DNA from: Tannerella sp.
GTDB taxonomy: Bacteria > Bacteroidota > Bacteroidia > Bacteroidales > Tannerellaceae
Direction: 5' to 3'
NCBI GenBank assembly: GCA_031285565.1
Contig: JAITVY010000036.1
Location: forward strand, 1-64,000
Length of the DNA stretch: 64,000 nucleotides
The position numbers were made by a program, and so were the translations under genes. This document shows positions 29,391-37,315 of the stretch, piece after piece (positions within the stretch are counted from its first letter, which is position 1; the number at the start of each line of letters is the position of its first letter). A model generated the notes under the pieces. It was not told the origin of the DNA and did no database searches. It saw nothing but the letters and a program-made list of their open reading frames with translations.

Positions 29391-29930
29391 ATGCTGAATG
29401 ATATTGCAGTTTTTAAAAAGATAAAACAAGGAGATATAAAGACCTTTGAGAAAGTCTTTCGTCAATATTATGCGCCTCTTTGTATATACGCATTCAGCAT
29501 AACCAGCCGGAAAGATATCTCTGAAGAAGTTGTTCAGGATGTTTTCTACAATATTTGGAAAGAGAGGGAGAATATACAAATTTTGCGTTCGGTTAAAAAT
29601 TATCTGTATGGGGCAGTACGAAATCAATCATTGCGCTATCTTGAACATTTATTAGTGCAGGAAAGACATCGTGCATATGTAGTGAATGGTGAAAATTTCA
29701 TTTCAGAGTATTCACCCCAGGAACAGTTAGAATATAAAGAACTGGAAGGTATAATTAACCGGACATTAAAAAAATTACCGGAAAGACGTATGCAGATATT
29801 TCGTATGCATCGGGTGGATGGTAAAAAATATAAAGAGATTGCCGATCACTTTTCAATTTCTATAAAAACCGTTGAGGCAGAAATGACAAAAGCGTATCGG
29901 ATATTACGTCAAGAAATAGAAAAATATTAA
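29391..29930 (+). CDS. ECF RNA polymerase sigma factor (barrel-less STN locus)
   Basis: This 179-residue ECF sigma factor has region 2 (about 18-85, with FRQYYAPLCIYAF, EEVVQDVFYNIWKE and NYLYGAVRNQSLRYLE) and region 4 (about 120-175, with LPERRMQIFRMHRVDGKKYKEIADHF and SIKTVEAEMTKAYRILR). It matches the group usually paired with FecR anti-sigma factors in Bacteroidota. The fecR gene begins 3 nt after its stop codon, so translation is probably coupled. Confidence 0.94.
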   Translation: MLNDIAVFKKIKQGDIKTFEKVFRQYYAPLCIYAFSITSRKDISEEVVQDVFYNIWKERENIQILRSVKNYLYGAVRNQSLRYLEHLLVQERHRAYVVNGENFISEYSPQEQLEYKELEGIINRTLKKLPERRMQIFRMHRVDGKKYKEIADHFSISIKTVEAEMTKAYRILRQEIEKY

Positions 29931-29933
29931 GAA

Positions 29934-30785
29934 ATGGTTTTTAGAGAAAAAGAAGATATCGTTACCGATCAGGCGTGGGGGCATCTGTATGAAAGATTGG
30001 AAAATGACGGTTTGCTTCCTGGTGATGGCAGAGTAAAACAACTTTTCTGGCAGACGGCTACATTTAAATGGGCTGCTGCTGTTGCTGTTGTTCTGTGTGT
30101 GTTATCGGGTTGGTATATGATGCGTTATACAGATGCTCCTTCAAAAGATTTATTGGTTTTACATAACGAAGCGAATGCTCCGACTCTGGCGAAAATGCTT
30201 GAAGACGGTTCAGTCGTTTATTTATCCGAACAGACGTCGCTTCGTTACCCCGACCGGTTTGCTGATAACAAGCGTGAAGTTATACTGGATGGAGAGGCCT
30301 TTTTTGAAGTCAGCAAGAATGCCGAACGTCCTTTTCTTATTAATACGGATCTGGCAACCATCGAAGTAGTCGGAACGTCGTTTAATGTAAAAAGCAATGA
30401 CCCTTCTTCTTTTTTATTATCGGTACGTGATGGAGAAGTACGTGTTACATTAAAAAGACAGCAACAGGTTGTTTCGGTCAAGGCCGGCGAAACGGCATTG
30501 TTTGATTCGGATCAGCTGCAGTTGCTCAAAACGGGTGCACATCGATTTGACGAGTATATCAAACGCATTCATTTTAAGGATGAACGCCTGGATAATATAG
30601 CCCGAATTATTAATATGAATTCGGATTCTCTACAATTGAGTATCGCCCCAGGGCTTGAGGGACGTTTGTTGACATTTACTACTTCCGGAAGTAGTCCCTC
30701 AACAGCAGCGGAATTAATTAGTTTAGCTTTACATTTACAATATTCACAACAGGAAAATACTATTTATATTTCTCAACGGGAATAG
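29934..30785 (+). CDS. FecR-family anti-sigma factor (barrel-less STN locus)
   Basis: The 283 residues have a short cytoplasmic part (1-40), one membrane helix (about 42-62, FKWAAAVAVVLCVLSGWYMM), the periplasmic FecR domain (about 95-200, EDGSVVYLSEQTSLRYP, LDGEAFFEVSKNAERPF, VVGTSFNVKSND) and a DUF4974-like end (about 215-283). FecR proteins hold the sigma factor until a receptor STN domain signals through the periplasm. Here the adjacent STN-bearing protein (5 nt downstream) is not a TonB receptor. The three genes from 29391 to 32344 look like one operon. Confidence 0.93.
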   Translation: MVFREKEDIVTDQAWGHLYERLENDGLLPGDGRVKQLFWQTATFKWAAAVAVVLCVLSGWYMMRYTDAPSKDLLVLHNEANAPTLAKMLEDGSVVYLSEQTSLRYPDRFADNKREVILDGEAFFEVSKNAERPFLINTDLATIEVVGTSFNVKSNDPSSFLLSVRDGEVRVTLKRQQQVVSVKAGETALFDSDQLQLLKTGAHRFDEYIKRIHFKDERLDNIARIINMNSDSLQLSIAPGLEGRLLTFTTSGSSPSTAAELISLALHLQYSQQENTIYISQRE

Positions 30786-30790
30786 ATGTT

Positions 30791-32344
30791 ATGAACCAAA
30801 TGCTCGCTCACATTCGATGTTTTGTAGCTTGTTTGATATTCTCTTTTCTGGTAATAAACGTACAAGCGAATGACAAAGATGTGTTTGATCGTAAAGTTCG
30901 GATTTCAAAAAATAAAGGCACAGTCTACGAATTTTTGAAAGACATTTCGGAACAAACTGACTTTTTGTTTATTTATGACAGTCAGATTATAAACAACGAC
31001 AGAATCATAAAAATACAGAAAGGTGAATATACGTTGCGTGATGCAATTTATTTAATAACCGGAGACCGACGTTTGTCTATGGATTTACTGGGCGAACATA
31101 TTTTATTACGTTTACCAGAGAAACAAAAACCGGATGATGTTAAAATAGCGGTTTCACCTCCTTCGAAAACACATATTACGATTGGAGGAAAATTATTTGA
31201 CTGTCAAACCGAAGAGCCGGTTCTTTCTGCTTCGGTGGGCCTGGTGAATACAACTATCGGTACGATTACAAATCAGGATGGTGAGTTTCAACTCATGATC
31301 CCGGATTCGCTTCTCCATGCAAAAGTTCGTTTTTCGCATATCGGGTATGAAAGCCGTGAAATGGAAATAGCTTTGCTGGAAGGGCAACACGTTGACCTGG
31401 CATTGAATCCTCAGGTTGTTTCTCTGCAGGAAGTTATTGTAAGGGCAGTTAGTCCGATGCAGGTGTTAAGCGATATGTTGAATCATCGGTCTGTAAATTA
31501 CGCCTCTGATCCGGTATATCTTACTACTTTTTACCGGGAAGGGATTGATAACCGGCAAAAAAACTTTGATCTGACGGAATCTGTTCTTCAAATTTACAAG
31601 ACGGGTTATCAAAATCCTTCATCAGCCGATCAGGTCAAGCTGATAAAGATGCGCCGGATTGTAAACCGTCAGCAAACGGATACGATTTATCCAAAGATGA
31701 AATCTGGCGTTAATTCTTGTTTGATTTTGGACATAATAAAAGAATTACCCGATTTCCTGGATCCACAAGACGGATATTCATATATGTATGCACATACGGG
31801 TATGAATGTGATAGACGGCCGGTTGGTCGATGTCATCTATTTCGAGCAAAAAGAATATATTCATGAACCGCTTTACACGGGCGAATTATTTATTGAAACG
31901 GAAAGTAAGGCATTGGCCGAAATACGTTTCGAATTAAATCCCCGCCTGATAAATAAAGCGACCCATATGTTTGTAGACCGCAAAACAGCCAATCTGAAGA
32001 TCGATCTGCAACAGGCAAAATACCTTGTTACTTATAAACCTGCTGACGACGGAACCTATTATGTCAATCATATACGCGGAGATATAACTCTTAAAGTCAG
32101 GAAGAAAAGGCGTTGGTTTAGTGCTCCGATCCATTTTTGGTTTGAGATGGTGACATGCAAAATCGATACTGAACAAGTACATTCATTCTCGCGAACCGAA
32201 CGGCTGTCGCCTACCCGGATTTTTTCCGAAACCAAGCATGGATATGACAAAGAGTTTTGGGAGAACTTCAATATCATTTTGCCGGAAGAAGAATTAAAGG
32301 ATGCTATTATTAAAAACCTGAATGAGGTGTTGGTTACAGAGTGA
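30791..32344 (+). CDS. STN-domain protein with carboxypeptidase-like regulatory domain and no TonB barrel
   Basis: The 517 residues have a signal peptide (about 1-27, ending VQA), an STN secretin/TonB short N-terminal domain (about 35-105, FLKDISEQTDFLFIYDSQII, YTLRDAIYLITG), a carboxypeptidase-like regulatory domain (about 128-215) and the same C-terminal core as the protein at 28076: LTTFYREGIDNRQ, LTESVLQIYK, YTGELFIETESKAL and FWENFNIILPEEEL. In FecA-type systems the STN domain sits on a TonB receptor and talks to FecR. Here it is attached to a soluble or membrane-associated domain of unknown role. It is the last gene of the sigma/FecR operon and probably the signalling partner. Confidence 0.85.
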   Translation: MNQMLAHIRCFVACLIFSFLVINVQANDKDVFDRKVRISKNKGTVYEFLKDISEQTDFLFIYDSQIINNDRIIKIQKGEYTLRDAIYLITGDRRLSMDLLGEHILLRLPEKQKPDDVKIAVSPPSKTHITIGGKLFDCQTEEPVLSASVGLVNTTIGTITNQDGEFQLMIPDSLLHAKVRFSHIGYESREMEIALLEGQHVDLALNPQVVSLQEVIVRAVSPMQVLSDMLNHRSVNYASDPVYLTTFYREGIDNRQKNFDLTESVLQIYKTGYQNPSSADQVKLIKMRRIVNRQQTDTIYPKMKSGVNSCLILDIIKELPDFLDPQDGYSYMYAHTGMNVIDGRLVDVIYFEQKEYIHEPLYTGELFIETESKALAEIRFELNPRLINKATHMFVDRKTANLKIDLQQAKYLVTYKPADDGTYYVNHIRGDITLKVRKKRRWFSAPIHFWFEMVTCKIDTEQVHSFSRTERLSPTRIFSETKHGYDKEFWENFNIILPEEELKDAIIKNLNEVLVTE

Positions 32345-32391
32345 TATCCTGCCCTCTATCTTTTTATTGATAATGAGCAGGATTGAGAAAG

Positions 32392-33156
32392 TCATTTCGT
32401 TAACAGTTTATTAAGTTCAATGGGGTTATCTGTAGTAATAAAGTCAATACCTTTCTCAATGAATACTTTCATCATTGTAGTATCATTTACTGTCCAGACA
32501 TTTGTTGTTAATCCCAAATCCCTGGCTTCATCAATCCACTCCGGATGTTCCGATAATGTTTTATATGAATAGTCTAAACCAGATAAACCGAGCGTTTTTA
32601 AGTCTGCCGGAGAAACATTTCCACTCAGGTAAACAATTGTAGCCTGTGGAGATTTGCGTTTCAATTCCTTGCAAATGTTCATGCTGAATGATATATAATC
32701 AACGCGATCTTCAAGATTGAATGAGCGAACCATATCCACTACTTTATTAACTAACAGGTCTTCATTTACAATACGTTTATGTGGTTTAATCTCCAATACG
32801 AGTTTAATATCAGGCAGTTTACTTCCTGATTCCAGATATTGTTCCAAAGTAGGAATTTTTTCTCCGTTTGATAATGTAATACGTTGTAACTGTTCGTATG
32901 TTTGATCTTCCACGTAGATACTATCAATTACAGCGTCATGATTTATTACCGGGATACCATCAGATGTGATCCATACATCGAATTCAGAACCGTAGATAGA
33001 CAACTCATGTGCCAATCGTAAGGCTGTTAATGAATTCTGTGCAGATTCGGGTGTATTCCAATGTCCCCGGTGGGCAATGACGCGTGTTTGCCCGTTAATA
33101 ATTGAAAAATAGCTTGCGAGAAGAGCGTATAAAGCTATGATTGTTATTTTTTTCAT
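32392..33156 (-). CDS. Secreted glycerophosphodiester phosphodiesterase
   Basis: GDPD enzymes hydrolyse glycerophosphodiesters to glycerol-3-phosphate and an alcohol. The 254 residues have a signal peptide (about 1-22, ending INGQ) and the catalytic set IAHRGHWNTPE (His29, Arg30), SEFDVWIT (Glu58, Asp60) and NHDAVI (His73). These are followed by KLVLEIKPH and the C-terminal TNVWTVND and GIDFITTDNP of the TIM barrel. It starts 12 nt after the Oar-like TonB receptor gene ends. Together they suggest capture and cleavage of phospholipid head-group diesters or a related ligand. Confidence 0.92.
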   Translation of the reverse strand: MKKITIIALYALLASYFSIINGQTRVIAHRGHWNTPESAQNSLTALRLAHELSIYGSEFDVWITSDGIPVINHDAVIDSIYVEDQTYEQLQRITLSNGEKIPTLEQYLESGSKLPDIKLVLEIKPHKRIVNEDLLVNKVVDMVRSFNLEDRVDYISFSMNICKELKRKSPQATIVYLSGNVSPADLKTLGLSGLDYSYKTLSEHPEWIDEARDLGLTTNVWTVNDTTMMKVFIEKGIDFITTDNPIELNKLLTK

Positions 33157-33168
33157 ATATCTATATTG

Positions 33169-36100
33169 TTAAAATGCGTAACGAATTCCTAGTTGTACCT
33201 GATAAGGATTGCCACCTATGCTTGAAACACCTGTATTTGTATTTACGTTATAAACAAATTGCTTCTGTTCAGCGTCAAAGCTCTTAACAGTATAAATATT
33301 TTGTTTCCCTAAGTTTTTATTCGTACCCCAATCTTTACTTAACAAGTTAGCAACATTGAAGATGTCAACCGAAAGCTCTATGTTTTGTGATTTGTATATC
33401 TTAAATTTCTTTGCAATCCGTAAATCAAATGTACCATAGAATCCGTTAACACCCCCATTACGTTCAGCCACTTTTCCATAACTATCCTTTATATAATCTT
33501 TCAGGCTTTTTTCGGCATCGGGATTATCCAGGATAGAAAGAATACCTTCACGTATGTATTGAGGAGTAGCAGGATCTTCCGGGTCATAAATATATGCAAG
33601 GTCGTTGGATGCAACAAAGTCTCCGTTTATATTCCCGTTTACCCCCAGAGAGTAACGTGTTCCTCCTATACCCGAAAAGCGTAGCCCTACATTAACACCC
33701 CAAAAGGTGGGTGCCGTTCCGTAAAGTACCAGTTTATGCCGGAATTGGTTGTTTGAATAAGTCATCTTACTCAGGTCACGCGGATCATCAATTACCATTT
33801 GCGATAGTGTTGCCGAATTTGCGACATTCCCATTGTAGGATGTATTATCTTTGGTATCGTTCCAGGTATAGCTGAACGCAACTTCCGCATCATTATAATA
33901 TCGCCATACACCATCAACTACGAATGCAAACTGATTAACTTTACCCTTGCTTATCAGTTCCAATACACGTCCGACTTCTTCTGTTTTCCGACCTTGCATC
34001 CAATCGATAGCCCCATTAGTAGAATTGATTGATTCTGCAGGTACATATACTCCTCTGTTTGCTTCTGCTGCTAAACGAAAGTAGGGTTGATCTACCATAT
34101 TCCGGTCTACATACATATAATTATTACGTGCCAGTGTTGTATATCCGCTAATTCCTACCCGTAAACGATCCGAAAAGAAGTGAGTATAGGTAATGTTTGC
34201 TTTATATACGACAGGAACTTTGGCATCGGCACCGTTCATATTAATTGTGGCAATTTTCGGTATATCCGGATTATTGAATAAATCAACTCCCGGTGCGCTA
34301 AGTGGATTATTACGATAAGATGAGAAATCAGGTGTAGGAACCAGATCTCCCTGTACATCTACAGACAGGACCTTAGTACCATCAAATACCATATTATTAA
34401 TCATAGCATAGTTGTTGATATCCGAAGCAAATATTCCTCCTCCAAGCCGGATAATATCTTTGTGTTTTTCATTGATATCCCAGGTAAGCTGGACGCGCGG
34501 TTGTATTTGAAACGTATTTAAACCATTATCTGTACGGAGGCCCAACTCATCATAAACCGTCTGATTAAAGTTGCCTTTGTCGAAGTAATTGGCATTGTCA
34601 AGGCGTATTCCGCCCATCACTTCAAATCCCGGGAAGAGTTTCGTTTGTAATTGTGCATAAAGACCTGTATTTAGAATATTTTGTTTAACTCTTTGATCAG
34701 GATTCAGATACACTTCACGGGCATACCGATAGGGTTTTAGGTTCTCAAAATTATCCAGGCCGGTAAAGTAGAACCGCCCATTCGCTTCGCTTCCGTATCG
34801 TGAATCCATGTTGGTATACATCACGTCAAATCCAAATGTATAATTGATTGTTTTTGTATTATAATAAAAATTGTCAACCAGTTGAAATACATTGTTGTAG
34901 AAGTTTTCAGGACAGTAACGTTGGCCGCCTAACTGGATCGTTGTGTATGCACTTTTGTCATCGATGGTCGATTCTATCCGTTCAACGATTGCACGTGGTA
35001 TATTGGCAGACGGAAGTTGACTATTGGGCACAGACTCTTCGGATGTATATAAATGCTGAAATTTCAGTTCATTGATGGAACGTGTGCCTATGACAGAGCG
35101 TAATGTTGCCAGCATGCTGTTATCGATGGAGTTAACATCACCATATACTTCATAGATATTGATTGAACTATTATCGCCCAAAGCCTGGTTATTACGGTCG
35201 TTTACATAATTATCGCGGATTGTCAGGAGATTTGTTGCGTTCAATTGCCAGTCGATACGTGCAAACAACGCATCTGTTCCTTGTTTTTTATCGAATGATC
35301 CGAACTGCGGACTATTAGCTACCCCGTATTTGTTGCGTGCAATTTCCAGGTAGCGATCTAAAGAAGATTGGGTTACATTATACCGTTTTTCATCGGCGGC
35401 TGATTTGATATCTGCGATTTGTAGTGGGCGTGAATCTGCCTGGTGATCCCAGGCTATGAAGAAATGCGCCCGGTCTTTAATGATTGGTCCACCTAATGTT
35501 AAACCAAACTGGTATGTCGAAAAATCCGCATCCCGTTTGTTGCCTCTGATATCATAAGGGCTCGAAAGCCAGTCCGTACGGCCATATAGGAATGCACTAC
35601 CGGTAAACAGGTTAGTTCCCGATTTGGTAACAGTACTTACAGCGCCTCCTCCACTTCGTCCCTGAGTTACGTCATATTGATTGGTTACGACATTAAATTC
35701 ACGTACAGCCTCCATAGAGATAGCATAAGGGCCTCCATTACGGTTAGTTGTTCCTCCCGATGTCGGATTCTTGGCAGTCATCCCATCAATCGTGAAATTG
35801 GTTGATGAGGCCAATTGACCGGATAAGCTGCTTCCGGTACTTAGGGGAGACAAATCAACAAGTGATGTGAAATTACGTCCGTTTACCGGTAGACGGGCAA
35901 TGTCGCGATTGCTAACAGATGTGGCTGCTCCGATATTAGGGACTGTGTTTTTTAGCGAATTTGCGACTATTTCAACAGCCTGTATCATTTCTGTTTCTTC
36001 CGTCAGTTTAAAGTCAACTCGTAACATATCTCCCTGGTTGAGCGAATACCCTGTTTTGGTTTGTTCGCCATAACCGATATAAGAAGCAATTACGGTATAT

Positions 36101-36333
36101 GGTGATCCCAACGGTAATTGCTGAATATGATACTCTCCGTTAACGTTCGTTATGGCTCCGGTATGAAATCCTGTGGATTCGTTTCTAACCTGTACCGTTG
36201 CACCAATCAAAGGTTCCCCACTCGCGTCTACAATAGTTCCTGTAACAGAAGCCTGCGTGCCCTGGGCATATGATGTTGTATATATTAGCAATAACAAGAC
36301 CTGTAGGAAAATAATTTTCTTAATTACTCTCAT
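33169..36333 (-). CDS. Oar-like TonB-dependent outer-membrane receptor
   Basis: The 1054-residue receptor begins with a signal peptide (about 1-23, ending SYA), then a carboxypeptidase-like regulatory domain (about 28-112, VTGTIVDASGEPLIGATV). The plug follows (about 125-240, RLPVNGRNFTSLVDLSPL, TNFTIDGMTA, GGGAVSTVTKSGTN), then a long barrel ending in the aromatic VQLGIRYAF. It lacks an STN domain, so it does not signal through FecR itself. It belongs to the Oar/CirA-type receptors rather than SusC and has no SusD partner. The GDPD gene directly downstream hints at phosphodiester uptake. Confidence 0.9.
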   Translation of the reverse strand: MRVIKKIIFLQVLLLLIYTTSYAQGTQASVTGTIVDASGEPLIGATVQVRNESTGFHTGAITNVNGEYHIQQLPLGSPYTVIASYIGYGEQTKTGYSLNQGDMLRVDFKLTEETEMIQAVEIVANSLKNTVPNIGAATSVSNRDIARLPVNGRNFTSLVDLSPLSTGSSLSGQLASSTNFTIDGMTAKNPTSGGTTNRNGGPYAISMEAVREFNVVTNQYDVTQGRSGGGAVSTVTKSGTNLFTGSAFLYGRTDWLSSPYDIRGNKRDADFSTYQFGLTLGGPIIKDRAHFFIAWDHQADSRPLQIADIKSAADEKRYNVTQSSLDRYLEIARNKYGVANSPQFGSFDKKQGTDALFARIDWQLNATNLLTIRDNYVNDRNNQALGDNSSINIYEVYGDVNSIDNSMLATLRSVIGTRSINELKFQHLYTSEESVPNSQLPSANIPRAIVERIESTIDDKSAYTTIQLGGQRYCPENFYNNVFQLVDNFYYNTKTINYTFGFDVMYTNMDSRYGSEANGRFYFTGLDNFENLKPYRYAREVYLNPDQRVKQNILNTGLYAQLQTKLFPGFEVMGGIRLDNANYFDKGNFNQTVYDELGLRTDNGLNTFQIQPRVQLTWDINEKHKDIIRLGGGIFASDINNYAMINNMVFDGTKVLSVDVQGDLVPTPDFSSYRNNPLSAPGVDLFNNPDIPKIATINMNGADAKVPVVYKANITYTHFFSDRLRVGISGYTTLARNNYMYVDRNMVDQPYFRLAAEANRGVYVPAESINSTNGAIDWMQGRKTEEVGRVLELISKGKVNQFAFVVDGVWRYYNDAEVAFSYTWNDTKDNTSYNGNVANSATLSQMVIDDPRDLSKMTYSNNQFRHKLVLYGTAPTFWGVNVGLRFSGIGGTRYSLGVNGNINGDFVASNDLAYIYDPEDPATPQYIREGILSILDNPDAEKSLKDYIKDSYGKVAERNGGVNGFYGTFDLRIAKKFKIYKSQNIELSVDIFNVANLLSKDWGTNKNLGKQNIYTVKSFDAEQKQFVYNVNTNTGVSSIGGNPYQVQLGIRYAF

Positions 36334-36364
36334 GTTAATAAGTATATTAGTAAGTTAGATATTA

Positions 36365-36390
36365 GGGGGTGTTAAGATTTAAACACCCCT
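36365..36390 (-). other. Leader hairpin upstream of the Oar-like receptor
   Basis: GGGGTGTT (36366-36373) pairs with AACACCCC (36382-36389) across an 8-nt loop, about 32 nt before the receptor start codon. No T run follows on the minus strand, so it is more likely a leader structure than a terminator. Confidence 0.55.
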
Positions 36391-36427
36391 TGGTTTTGAT
36401 ATAAAGGAAGTTTTTGTAACCGTCGGA

Positions 36428-37081
36428 TTAATTAGCTTTTAACGACTTGGTTACATTTGAAGCAATCTTAGATGTAGATTTTAAACTGATCTTACGGAGT
36501 ATTTCCGGTTTTTCCAGATGCATGCTGGTAAAATATTGATTACCTCTGCACACCTCTTTTTTATCTTTGTCAAAAACAGTGTAACTGACAATATGAAAAA
36601 GAGTACGTAACGGTACTTCCTGCCATTTCAGGTAGTGCTGATTAAGAATCAGCATATAATCCGCATTTACTTTGTCCAGCGTTTTTTGCCATTCGGCGGA
36701 TGATACGGACGTAATGTCCGAATAGCAATCTTCACTTTCTCCGTTTACTTTAATTGACTGGAGAAACTGGTCATTAATTTGTTCCGGACCGGCTGATACG
36801 AATTTACAATCTTTGTCTTTGTTGGATGTTGCAATATTTTCAGAAATAATCCGGTTAAATTCCAGATTTATACTATCTGCTTCTATGCCTGTTTCTTCAG
36901 CGATCATTCCATTATAGTAATAGTTTGATTTAACATTTTCATCCAGTCCGATAATCAGAATGTGTGATGTTTGTTTATGAACATCTTTACTTTCTTTTGC
37001 ATCTTTGTTGTCTTTTGCTTGTACTTGCATACTAAGAATTAAAAGCATACCTGTTACTAATAAAGAATACATTTTTCTCAT
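36428..37081 (-). CDS. Secreted protein of unknown function (217 residues)
   Basis: I cannot assign this protein. It has a signal peptide (about 1-22, LLVTGMLLILSMQVQA) followed by a Lys/Asp-rich spacer. The soluble domain holds SHILIIGLDENV, LEFNRIISENIA, NADYMLILNQHYLKWQEV, HIVSYTVFDKDKKEVC and a C-terminal helix rich in Lys and Ser. Two cysteines near the middle could form a disulfide. Its leader carries a TACTTTTG box and two GTAAC motifs that may be ECF-type promoter elements. It lies upstream of the Oar-like receptor gene, 94 nt apart, but co-transcription is uncertain. Confidence 0.7.
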   Translation of the reverse strand: MRKMYSLLVTGMLLILSMQVQAKDNKDAKESKDVHKQTSHILIIGLDENVKSNYYYNGMIAEETGIEADSINLEFNRIISENIATSNKDKDCKFVSAGPEQINDQFLQSIKVNGESEDCYSDITSVSSAEWQKTLDKVNADYMLILNQHYLKWQEVPLRTLFHIVSYTVFDKDKKEVCRGNQYFTSMHLEKPEILRKISLKSTSKIASNVTKSLKAN

Positions 37082-37109
37082 GATTTTTTTATTTAAATTA
37101 AATCTCCGG

Positions 37110-37117
37110 CAAAAGTA
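37110..37117 (-). promoter_or_regulatory. Candidate -7 element of the 217-residue secreted protein gene
   Basis: TACTTTTG on minus fits TAnnTTTG and lies about 30 nt before the start codon. A TTTTG sits 14 nt upstream of it, shorter than the ideal spacing. Confidence 0.5.
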
Positions 37118-37127
37118 TTTACTGCAT

Positions 37128-37165
37128 GTTACAAAAGTGTGACAAGCATATGAATTTACTGTTAC
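37128..37165 (-). promoter_or_regulatory. Two GTAAC motifs resembling ECF promoter -35 elements
   Basis: On the minus strand GTAAC occurs at 37165-37161 and again at 37132-37128. The first is followed after 17 nt by GTC (37143-37141), the spacing of ECF -35/-10 pairs. A similar GTAAC-GTC pair lies ahead of the sigma operon at 57425-57450. Confidence 0.3.
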
Positions 37166-37315
37166 AATGCACGACGAGCAAATAATCTATAGCTCATTCA
37201 GAGCTGTAAATCTGTATGATCCGAATATTTATAGACTGGATAAAGAAGATAAAAGTGTTAACAATTAAGTGGGTAATTATAAGTAATTTAAATGAAATGC
37301 TGATAGAAGCCTTGA

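Noticed and set aside
36428..36600. Receptor, GDPD and the 217-residue protein as one operon
   Set aside because: A 94-nt gap with a hairpin and independent promoter candidates separates the 217-residue gene from the receptor, so joint transcription is not supported.
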